64,000 bases of DNA, from positions 5,518,001 to 5,582,000 of the forward strand of contig JAKSXM010000107.1 in assembly GCA_022575985.1 (NCBI GenBank), given 5' to 3'. This DNA is from Anagrus nilaparvatae. Its lineage: Eukaryota > Arthropoda > Insecta > Hymenoptera > Mymaridae. The notes beneath the pieces were generated by a model. It had not been told where the DNA came from. It saw only the letters and a program-made list of their open reading frames with translations, and made no database searches. This document shows positions 11,401 through 24,100 of the stretch, one piece after another. Made by a program: the position numbers and the translations under genes. The first letter of the stretch is position 1, and the number at the start of each line of letters is the position of its first letter.

Positions 11401-14400
11401 GTCAAAAAAAATGAACTAAAAACCAGAATATTTTTACCAAAGGTTTATTTTTATAGTTTAAAAAGTTTTTGACTGTTTTCGCTATGAAGAAAAGATTTAA
11501 AGATATTAACTTAACCTAAAAGTCACAAAGTTAAATTTTAGATATTTTGCTCTAAATTTTCCAGCCTCGAATACTTTTTAAAAATGACTTTTAATAGCTA
11601 AATACAATTTTATTCCTCATTTTTAGCTAATCTAAATATGAAAGATAAAAAACTTTTAGGTTAGGATTTGTCAACTGGAGACAAAAACAGAAAAAATAAA
11701 ATTTTAAAGTCACGTGCAAAAAATACTTTGGATCCGAAATTCAAAATTTGTGAAAATAAATTTTAAATTCAAAAATTCGGCAAGATAATAATTTGCTTTT
11801 TTTCAAAGATATAAAGCCCTGAAATTACCGAAAATTGACAATTTTTGAACTTTGAGGTTATACTACCCCAAAACCCTTACAGGCAATAGAATAAAATGCG
11901 AACAGCATTCATTAAGCCAAAACTAACCCTTAGGATAAAGTATAGTCTGGTTTTTTGAGCAGAGCTAATTTTATTTTTCATAGTTAATCTGCAAAAACAG
12001 AACAAATAGCAAATTAATGACTAAAATAGTAATTTTTCCTATTCTTGGTAAAAAATGGTTGGTATTTCTGTGATTATATTTATACTTAAAATTTTCGCTA
12101 AAAGGTGCAATGAATGATTAAAGCAACTAAAATTCATTTATTATAATTATAAAAAATAAAACATGAAAATGGACCAAACGATTTTGTATTATATGGTAAT
12201 AATTATATTGTCGCTGAGATTTATACGAACACATGAATACATCCAACAATACAGGCAGTGATATTTTATATCAAAGCGAATGGATTACATGCAAAAAGGA
12301 TAAAATTTACAAAGAAAAGGATCTAAAAGCATTGTTCATTACAAAAACTTTTTTCAGTCCAACTTGTTACTCACAAATTTTATATTCGATCGTATTGCAG
12401 GTCTGTCGTATCAGTCTTCTGTTCTACTTTTTTTTGGCCCTTTTAGATATAAAATTTTTCTCTTTTTTTAGTTTTTTTTCTTTCTCTTTTTTTAAAATAT
12501 TGATTTTTATTGAAACGTATCAGTTACATTTTTTTTTCTCTTTTTTTTATTTAAGTAAATTTTATTCAATACTCTCATTAATTTAGAAAAGTCAAAATTT
12601 TTCCTTTGAGATTGCCAATGCAAATAAATCTTGAGTAAAAAAAAACTAAAAAGAGAGAAAAATGTAGAAAAATTTAAAATACTGACCTTTAGATGATTTA
12701 ATCTGTAATTTTTTCATACCTTCCTTGACCTCATCTGCTTTATCAGTCTTATTTAACGATACCTTTGGGTTTTTACAACTAACAATATCAGTACTATTGG
12801 GATTATCCTTTGATTTTTCTACGTCCCTTGCTGATTTTTAAATAAAAAAATTTTTTTACAACATAAAAACTACTTAACATGCTCTAAATTGAACACATTC
12901 AATGATATTTTAATGAACAATGAATTTAATAATTATTTTTAATACCTTGAGGTTGATCTACACTATCACTTGATGTGAATGACTGATTTGGATTACTATC
13001 TGACTGTTGATTCGCCATTGCGTTTAATTCGTGACTTTGACGTAAAAGTGATACTCGATAAAAGTAATTACGCCAAAAGTTTTCTTCGCTTATTCTGTAA
13101 AAAATTTTTTGGTTAATCTTAGTTATTCTTGTATGGTAAAAGAAATAATTTAAATTTAAATTTTTAGCTCTTCACACAGAATATAAAGTGTAAATTAAAT
13201 TAAAATAACACAAACAAACTACTGTACAGTTTATTTGTATGCACAAAAGCGAAGTGCTTTTTACATAAAAGAAAACTTGTCTTGATGCTTTTTTAGAATA
13301 CTTCATAAAATGATCAAAGTAAAAAAATATATAACACAATTTTAAAACTCTTTTATTCTTCATTTTTTTTAGTTTTATTTGTATTCCTTTGTTTTTGTGG
13401 TACTTGTTTTTATGTATGGTTTAACACATTTCAATATTGTTTTTTTTTTAATTTTTAGGTTAGGTATTAATTACGTATTCATTTGTTTGGAAAATATTTA
13501 TTCAAGAGTTACTCAAAAAAAAAATATTAATTGATAAATTAATTGGAAATTGGTAGTCAAAGCGAAATAAATATTAAATGCTTCAAAAAATTTTAATTTA
13601 GTAAAACGAATCTATCTCAGTGGAACTGCGTATATTTTCGACTATCTAAAACAATTTTGAAGGTTTCATTCATCCGTTTTTAGATAGCCAGTTTCGAGTG
13701 GTTAACGATATTTCGCCCAAAATAATAATTAAAAAGTAAATTTTGGTATACGTTTGGGATTTTAGAAAGTGATCAATGATCATAATAATTTAATTTGCTT
13801 AAAGCATTTTAAGGTAAATTTAAAAGTTTTTTTTTGATCACTGATTTCCGAATCCTTACCAACGACCCCAAAAACTGTAAATCAACTATAAATGGCACGA
13901 AGTGACATAATTTACTAATTTTGAGGTTAGAAATCCGCCATTTTGAATTTCAAAAATTTGAATTAGCTGGGTTTCGTTGTCCCGAAACCCATGCAGGTAT
14001 TCAAAAATTTAACTCAATCAGGAATGATTTTTAAGAGTTTTGAGTTTAGCTAATTTTTTGCTCATTTTGGGCAAACTAGCTATGATGTGTTTCGCCGGCC
14101 TTTAAAGTGTGCGCTCAAAATGTTAACAGAGTATTGTTATGTGCAAATAAATATTATATTTATTATACATTTTTTATACTTTTTATATAAATAGTGTTAA
14201 ATGTTAGTGTTTTAATACACCCTGATGATGGAACTATAATTGAAGTTCCGAAACGCATCGGTTTTGACGTTAAATAGTTTACGAAGTCACTAGACGGATT
14301 ATTAAGGTAAAATATATAAACTAGCTATGGATGAAATTTTCAAAATCGTTTTAGTGACAAAAAATGTACCACTGGAATGGTTAAACAGTGCTGTATACAC

Positions 14401-17400
14401 ACGCGCAGTTATTTTGGGCATCTTGTATTGATGCGCGGAGACAATTTTACGTAGATTGCGCTATGGTTACTCCTAGTCCAATATAAACCAAAAAAATAAT
14501 TTCTTGAAATTTAATTAAAAAATTTTGTACTTACACTTTTGGTACTAATTCAAACCTCATGGTTTGTAAATTAGAATCTACTGCAAGTGTCGCTTCGGCC
14601 ATTGGTTGTACAGCTTCAAAGTCCCATGGAAAATCAACACCTGGTGGTGGCGCTCTTACAAAATTACGTCGGTCCTAATCAATTAAAAAAATTGCATTAA
14701 TTATCCATTATTACGAGAGTTTTTTTAGGGTAATAATTAAAATAAATATTTAATTATCACTCATTAATTATTCAAAAAAATTCATTAATTTCAAACCAAA
14801 TTTTTTCTAATTAACATGGAACATGTTCATTGGATGGGGTATTTGAAAAAGTTTGGCTCGGTAGGGGGGGGGGGGTAAAAATTGACGCTTTTAGGGGGGG
14901 GGGGGGGTGAAAAAGTGACGTTTTTAGAGGGGGGGGGGGTGAATTGGACTTAGAATATTTTCGATGTGGGACTTAGAATAACTTGAAGTGGGAGTCAGGA
15001 CCTGATCAGGCCCTGATAACAACAAAATTTAGAATACTTTAAGTTTATGGAGTTAGGATAGTATATATTTCAGGATTTATTGTAATTTCCGTTTTTGGAT
15101 TTATTACTGTTATGAGTGAACAGTTCCATGCTCGTTGGTTGTGTAGTTACACAAACCGGTTATAAATTTTTTTAACCTAAATATGTCAATTGTTGTATAA
15201 AAGTTTAAATTTCAAAAAAATTAATAATACTAAATCTAATATTTTTTCAGTAATAATTATTAAAATTAATTAAATTCTGCCAACGAATCCAAAGCAACGA
15301 CTATTATCATTATTTTATTAATTAAACTTATTCAACATATAAGATGCAATTAAATTTAAGATCAAAGGGATACACTATTTAGTGTCTTATAATACTCGAG
15401 AAAACTAAATTATCAGTAAACCTCAAATATCTTTGAAATTTATATATTCAGTAGTTAAAAGACGTTTTAGTCAGACTGGCTGACTATAATCCTTAGATTA
15501 TTTGTACTACTTGAATCTTATAACACTCAAAGAATATAATTTCTTCTTATATTAAATTAATTGATACTGTTTTATCTTAATTTTGTTAATTACACTAAAA
15601 GGTGGACAAAATACAGTAATAATTTCCAGGTTTTATTATTAATTAAATTTAATGGTACAAAATTAATTTAATTTTGAAAATTTTTTAATTATTTATTTTA
15701 ATATTTTTATTTTACATAATTATTTGCAAAAATATTTATGAATTCATCATGTACTAAAAATTTTCAGGATTGACGTCAGTGAAAATTTACAATATTTAAA
15801 TTTTAAATTTAATATATGAGCTGGTTTTTCAATATTTTTAAAAATTGGGGTAAAAATAAAATTTACTCCAGTTTAAGAATAAACTACTCCTTTTCAGTTC
15901 TACGAAGTTTTCATGATTAATAAAATATTTCACCTTTATTCCTCAGAAAAATTGCACGTCAACTTAAAACCCAAATTTTGAAGTTTCTTAAAAATTATTT
16001 AACAGGCTCATATATGAATTTTAAATTCTTTTGAATCCTATTTTTTTATTAACATTATCCTAAAAAGCTCGTATAAAAAAAATTAATTTAAAAAATTAAA
16101 ATATTTTACATGTATGTGTAACCTGTAAATGTATTCAAATTACCAAGCAATTTACATTTAATTACACTTAATGGAATAATAAAGTTCATCTAAAATTTTT
16201 TACTTCATCAATGGTTCATTTTCTATTAGTCTGGCAGTAAAAAAAATTCAAACAAAAATTGAAAAATCAAAAATACTTACAGTTGATAACGCTAAACATT
16301 CTTCACGAAGTGCATCTTCATTCGCTGCCCCAACCCAAGGTGGAGCAGTTTCGCCTTTATCTGACTGTTTACCTGCAATAAACGCTTCTTGTTCTTTGTT
16401 TAAATCGGAAATCAGTCTCTGTAAATGAAAAGAAAATTAAATTTTACATAAAATAAATATAATTAAATTATGTCTAAAGGATTTTAAATAAAAAAAATCT
16501 TTTTACCCAGTAAACACATTTTTTCCCGATAATTAATATTCCAATAAATAAAATGAAAATATACGCCTATGTAAACTAAAACAGGAAATTTAGTTTAGGA
16601 AAAGAGCTTTTAGTCGACCCTGACGTTCATAATAAAATTCAAACTGTTGCACGTGCGACTTTTTCTCAATTATCATTAGATGATTTAAACGTTTTAATGT
16701 ACATAAAATAATGTCTCAATTTTTTTTTCTCATGGCCAATAACAATTAATTAACTTATTTTTTTTTTTTAATTAAAAAATTTTAACACATTTTTTTTAAT
16801 TTAAATTATTAAAGAGGAAAAAATTTTCAATAAAATAAATTATTTCAAGCGTTAAAAAAACAAGAAGATAAACAAACATTATTGAATTTTGTATTATTTT
16901 CACTAAATAATGATAAAAACATTTTTTGTTGATTTTAAAAGAGGATTAAAAGATTTTCTATTACTTTTAATGGTTTTTTATATACTTTTGATTAAAATAG
17001 ATAAATAAAATTTTTTTTTTTTTAATTGTGTTTGATATAACAAAAGAAATTATTTAGTTGGCTTTCTTTTTTCTGTGTGTGAATTTTTCAGTCGCATGTA
17101 TAGGTTACTTTTAAAGAGCGATAGGCTTTTTAGTGATCATTTAGTTGAGAATGATTAATTTGTAATTAAGTTGGGAAAAACACCCCTTATATTGGGGGTG
17201 ATTTTTCAATATTCTCAAATGGTAAAAAAATTTTCCTCCAGTACATACGATTTTTCGTAGTTTTGGGTCGCTGATTTCGAATTTTTAAATTTTGCCTGTG
17301 AAAAATTCTAGAATCGTTCAAAGAATGCTTTGAGAATTTTTCATGTTCAGGACCCTAAAATACGAGATCAGTGAATCAGCAAAAGTACTGGTGATAGAAT

Positions 17401-20400
17401 TTCCGTATGATTAGTGAATATTGAAAAATCATACCCTAAAGAGCTAAATCTAATTACAGTTTGTAAATATTGCAAAAACACTCTTAATGAGGGGCAATTA
17501 TTATTTCATTTAAGGTTGTTAGATAAATTCCGCACGAGCAAAACCTCCAGACTGAAAGTGTGAATCCATCAAAATACCCCTTTGTAGGGATAATTCTTGA
17601 AAGCCCCAATCTCTTAAAGAAAATTCTTAATTTACAGGGTTAGTAATTTAATTTAGCGTAATGGTTATCAATACTTTATTGTATGTTCGTTCGAAGATTT
17701 ATAATTCATTTAAAGAAGGATTAGGATTAAGCCAATAATCCTAATTGAAGAAACGTTCATTGAAAAATTAAACAGAGAATTTACTTTCTTTATTAATACA
17801 AGTCCAGTTAGGTAATTTAAAACTTTTATTTTTCGTTTAGTTACAAAATTACTAAAAAAATATTTTTCTAACCTAGTTGATATGTTATTTCTGAAAATAA
17901 ATTTTATTGTAAAAAAATTACATTAAATTTATTAAAAAAATAATAAATTTTACTTGCTTAATGTCAATCAACTTTAATTTAAGAATACAAAGTAATTATA
18001 CACTGTTGGTTATGACTGCTCAAATACTCAAGCAAGTAAATTTTTAATTTCTCAAGCAGAGTAATTTAAAAAAACGAAAGATCAATAATAAAAATAAATT
18101 AATTATTTTTAATAAAATTACTTGCAAAAAAAATAAATGTGAATGAGGTCACAAGTAAAATTTAAAAAATAAGAATCATTTTCTAGATTTCTTGTTTTAA
18201 GTAGTAAAAAAAATGTTATCGATCTTTAAAAATAGAAGAGTACGTGCAAGACGTAAAACTAAACTAACTATCAATAAAATATTTTTTTTTTTCAAACAAA
18301 AAAGCTTTTAGAATTTTCATGTACTTTTTTTTCATTTATTATTATTAGTATGGTTAAAACTCGTATATGGATAAATATGTGCAAAGTGTGCCCTGTTGGA
18401 AAAAAAAAGTAATAACCAAAAATAGAAAAAAGGGCAAAAGTTGGAAACTTTATTTAAATTCTTTCAATAGTTTTTTTTGAATTACCAGTTGCCTATGTGT
18501 CAAATTTTAGTAGCTGTTTTAGTGATTCTCAATTTTGTTAATTTTTGAACTATAAGGTAAGTTAAAATATGGAACTAGAGGTGTGCAGTTCAAAAAAATT
18601 GTTTGATCGAATCAAGTTCCAGTCAAAGGTATTCGAAACTAGGTTATGTAAATCAAAAACATTTCAGGCTAAAAATCCAAATTCGGGTAACCACACTTTT
18701 CTACAAGAAGCTTACTGTGAAGTATGGTATGTTCCGAACTGGATTTGATTAAAAAATTGAATTTTATTTAACTACTTAGAATATTTAAATGAAAGATTTT
18801 TATGAATAATAAGTCTGAACATTATTACAGTGTAGAAGAAAATGTTTAGATTTGAAATTTGAAATTTATTGTTTATTGTTGCTATGTTACTTGGTTACGG
18901 TTTTTTGTTTAAAAAAAATAATAATATCGTCAGAAAGAAAAAGAAGTTGGTTGAGGTTGTTTAAAAAGAGAAATATTTTTTGATTCGAATAAATTAAAAA
19001 TTTTATTGAAAGATTTCATTTAATTTAAAATAAAAGTTTTTAATAATTATTAATATATATTAATTGAATAATTTGTCCTGATTATTATTGTGATTGTGGT
19101 GAAAGGAAAATATTATCTATTATAAAAATTTTTTAAAAATGAAAGGACGTAAATAAAATTTCAAAAATTTATTTTAAGATCATCGAATTTGAAGAAAAAA
19201 TTAAAAAAAAAAAATGTTTGTTATAAAATTAAATAAGGTCTTGTATCATTTGGTATTTATAAATTTTTATTTTTATAACCTTAAAATTTTTTTTTTTTAT
19301 TAAAATCAAAAATAAGTTTGTTAGTTCATTAAATTTTTTAAAGATTTAATTTCAATTTTAATTTAATATATTTAAAAAAAAAAAATAATTGTTTGTTAAA
19401 ATTGAATTGTTACAATAAATATATTTTTTGTTTGTTTTGAATTAAAATCATTTTCTGTTAATTTTCTTTTACCATCATTCTCTACCGTTCAATGTTTTTA
19501 CTTTGAATAAGGTAAAAGCTGATCAAACATGGTATATTTAAGCCTGTAAAAATCATACCGTAAAATTCGATTATAGGTTAGAAAGTTAATTTAAACGACG
19601 CATGCGCGAAATCGAGATTCTTCCAAGTCCATTTAATACATATACACACTTAACGCGAATTTACCCGTATTTCAAAATATAAAAAAATTTATAATAGTTG
19701 CTTTAAATTATGTTTTTTTTTTCCTTTTTATGCTTCAGGAAAGTATCAGATTATATAAAAAATTTAATATGCGTAATTTAAGTAAGCCTTATTTTTTTTA
19801 TAAAATTATGGTTCAAAAAATGTTTACTTAAACCACGCATATAATAATAAAAACAAAAAAAATTTAAATTAGCGTAATAAAACAAAATAATATTCAGCTG
19901 CTTTTAAGAATAAATATATATTTTTATCTCAATTTTGCAGGGTTTAAGTAGGCAGAAAATTAAAAAGATATCAAAATATTTTTTAGCAATTTTGTGAAAA
20001 AAGCAATGTGTCCTAAATAGTCAAGGCGCCAGCAATGTTAAATGCATCCAAAAATTTTATTAAAATGAGAATGGATCCACCTCAGTAAAACGTAACTATT
20101 TTTGGTCACTGAAACCGATTTTGAAGGTTTCATCCATTTTCGGATGGCCAGTTTTGAGTAATGAACGCTATATCATAAAAAATCGACAAAAATTTGCATG
20201 CTTAGTAAATTCTTGAAAGCAACTGATAATTGAGCCTATTTTTGGTATCCCTCTTAGGTTTTGGGGTTGTTTATCATGGTTTTGAAGACAGATTTCTAAA
20301 AATCAAAATACCGGGCTCAAAATGGTTATTAAAAGTCTGAACTCAAAATCGTGATCACCAATCCCAAAACTTATTTTTTAACACGTTAAAAGGCTTAAAA

Positions 20401-21150
20401 TAGCATTCATTGCCGATTTTGAGGTTATAAATTTACCATTTTGAGCCCGCTATTTTGATTTTTAAAAATCGATCAAAATTGGGATCAACGACCCCCAAAC
20501 ACAAGAGGGTTATAAAAAGTAGGCTCAATCAGCAATTTTTTTCGAGAATTTACCTATCTTGTAAATTTTTTGTCGATTTTTTATGATATAGCGTTCTTAC
20601 TCAAAACTGGGCATCGGGACCAAAAATTTACGTTTCACTGAGGTGGATCCATTTCCGTGAAGATAAAATTTTTTGATGCATTTAACATTGCTGACGCGCA
20701 AAATCCGAATCCCTCCGCCCAGCACTCAACAAATTCTAGTTCTCAAAAACTTGTTGAGAAATTTACATAACTTTGCTTCCTAACCGTTAGGAAGCTTAAA
20801 ATATAGCTATTTATTAAACAAGGGATAAAATATTGGTTTTGGCTTTGCATGCAGTTGTATGCACGAGGGAGCGTAGCGAGCGTAGACAGCATGCAAAAGT
20901 CGAACCCCATATTTTATCCCGTGTTCTAAAACATAGTTTTACATATAATGGGCAAAAAAGCAGTCTCCCTAGGGCAGAAAATAGGCTTTTTTTGCCCTAG
21001 ATATGTAAACTATTTTTATCGATTTAACTCTATTTAAAGATTCCTCCATATACAATAAACCATCATAAAACTTTATTTTTGCTTATTTACTTTTGCTGTA
21101 AATCTTAGAAATTATAAATTGAAAAAATATCAGTAAATATTAATTAAAAG

Positions 21151-21186
<36 letters not shown>

Positions 21187-24100
21187 ATTATCTAGTATTT
21201 AACAAAGCCTTTATTTTATTTAATTATAATTTATTGAAAATTAATTGAAGCATGATTTTCTAGGTTATGTAATCTCCTTTTCTAAAGGATTACGTATATT
21301 AATTATGTTTTTTTTATAAATAAATATTTAACTTTATATATATGGGCACGACCAGAATAGAACGACCAGCTGAAAAATTAAAAAAAAAATTTTTTTTTGT
21401 GTAACTCTTTGGGATTTGTGAAATCATTTCTATACTTTACACTTCCTGATGCATAATTTTGAGATGCTCCAAAATTGAATTTTTTCAATATTTTGATTTC
21501 AGCTGCCCAGTTCGATCTGAAATAACTAAAAACCATGAAAATTTTAATATAAACATTTTTTTTCAGGTAGTTCAGATAAAAAGAAAAATTTTTCCCAATT
21601 ATATGTATATATTAAAAGTTTCATAGTTTTGAGTTATTTAAGGGTTTAACTGGGTAGCTGAAATCAAAAAATTGAATAAATCCAAGTTTAGAGCAGCTGT
21701 ATTTCAAAACTATGCATCAAGAAGTGTAAAATAGGAATGGCTTAACAAATTCCAGCTAAAAAGTGACAAAAAAATTTTTTGGTTTTATTTTTTTACTGGT
21801 CGTTCTATCCTGGACGTGCCCATATATAAAATATATACCTGAAAATTTTGTAATATAGGTTATGTTAAAGTGAGGTTAGAGTGTACGCACCCCTATTTTC
21901 TCGAATTAAGTCAATTTACCACTCGATTTACCAGTATAAGAAATTTATAAATGGTTCTGTGACTTAAAAAACCATTTTATTTAAATAAGAAAATGTTAAC
22001 CTTTTTTTTAAAAGTATATTAATGATGTACATAATTATTAGGAGACTAATGAAAATGAAAAATGAACTTTTTAGAGCTGTATTTTAATTATAATAATATT
22101 TTCTAAATTATTTCCTAAATATTATATTTCATTAGATTCTTGAAGCCAGTATTATAAATATTTTTAATTAAAAACTTGTTTAATTTATTATTTTAAATTT
22201 ATGTATTATTTTAAAATAAAACTAATTCTGAAAATTAAAATTTAACAGATCATTTCGAGATCACGCTCATAGTTACTACTTAGAGTATAATTTTAAAAAT
22301 CAATTTCAAGTGTCTGACTATTTTTAAAGTCATACTACTTAAATATTCAGTAGATAATTGATATATTATATGAACTATCTAATAAATTAGATGTAAGGAT
22401 TTATTTCACGTTGTGATAGTTAAGAATTTAAAGGGTACTCACGTTGCTGCCATAAAAATACATAATTTAAGCTTTTTAAAGTCAAAGATATATTTGGTAT
22501 TTTAATCTATTAACGCCTAATCATGACATTCATGCAACTTGAATATTTTTTTATGAAAAAATCAATATTTTGAGCTGAAAATGACACCTAGAAGGTTATT
22601 TGGGCTCCTCTTTTCATTTCTAAAGTCCATTTTTACGTACAACCCCTAAAAAATGTACTATCATCCCCTAAATATGGGGTAAATTTTAAACATTTTTTAG
22701 TCGTTTTATAAACTGATACTATGCACAATTTATTCATGAAAAAATATCCAAATGATATGAACGTAATGATTGGGCGTTAATGGGTTAAGTAGGCTGTACC
22801 CTGAATTTCTATGTTCATAGGGAGAGGTACCTGGAAAATACCTCCAAATACAGGAGTTAATTTGATGGATTTGGGGAATAATTTAACGAGTAGAATAATC
22901 CTGACTTAAGGGCTTAGTAAACATATTCCATGACCGTATGAAAAATTGACTTTTGTTATACTAAAAAAAAAATGATTCGCTAGTAATAAAATATTAATAT
23001 TTTGCTGATACTTATTTAAATATTAATCTTTTAGCCTCAGGTACTTTTTTATTGAAAACCTTTTATTTTATTCAAAAAAAGTCAATTTTTTATTTTAAGA
23101 AATTCGTATTGATTTCAAGTAAAAATGTAAAATTCACAACATGAATAAATATTAAAGTTCAATCATACACTGTAAAAAGTAATCAATAACAAAATTTTTA
23201 CACGAATAAATTGTAAATACGAAACAGACGAAAAAAAAATTAATAATTGCCCCTAAATAAAAAAAGTTTTTCTAATCGACATGATCCTCTACACGTCCAT
23301 AAAAATTTATTTTTATCACGAGACTGACAGCTCTGTTGACTGACAAACTCAGTGACAAAGTTTGCACAGGATTTAGCCTTAATATTTATTTAATATGTTT
23401 ATAAAAGATAAAGTACACACGCTTATAATAAAAATAAGAAACATTTTATCGATTTTTAAATTGACATTTTTTCTTACGAATATTAAAAAATGACGCGGGT
23501 AAATTCGGTAAATAAACCTATTAAATATATTTGGAATATTTATTTTATTAAATATAACTAGCAGTGTTATCGATCGTTTAAATTTCGACACTCTGAGGCA
23601 GGAAGAACAAGAGAACCATACTTTTATAGTAGTTTAACCTAGTTTTTCGTGTATAATAATACTTGTATTACTAAAAAATGTTTTACTCAGCAAAGGTACG
23701 TTTTTTTTCTTATGTGTTGGTGTCGTAAGATTTTTTAAGAGGAAATACAATATTTTTGAATATATGAAGGATTCTACGGTGGGGAATCCGCTTGGCGTAT
23801 TTTTGAGAGTTTGAAAATTGCGAATCTTTGTTTTTTTGACAGGGTTGAAGGGAAAAAGTTTTGAATTTTAAACTCGATTTTAAGAAACTTTCTACGAAGT
23901 CCCAATTTTCGTCAAATAAGCATGACCGAATCGACAAAGGATTTTGTGTCAAAGGTTTTCTCTCAACTTTTTTTTCTGCTGAATCTGCAAATGACAGAAA
24001 AGATTATTAAACCTAATAATAAAACAGATTATTTATATTTTTAAAAATCAGTTTCAGATTTCATTCATTTTTTAAGCAATTTTTATTGAAAATAATTGAC

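Larger units (their letters stand above)
8442..12686. other. Sap47: Sap47 intron 8
   Basis: A 4.2-kb AT-rich intron. It holds an AT microsatellite (8678-8699) and two inverted-repeat elements near 9796-10013 and 11300-11885. Its ORFs are Phe/Ile/Tyr-rich chance frames. Confidence 0.75.

Noticed and set aside
12233..12586. 117-aa ORF with runs of Phe
   Set aside because: The second half is translated T-rich DNA; no conserved feature, and it lies inside Sap47 intron 8 on the opposite strand.
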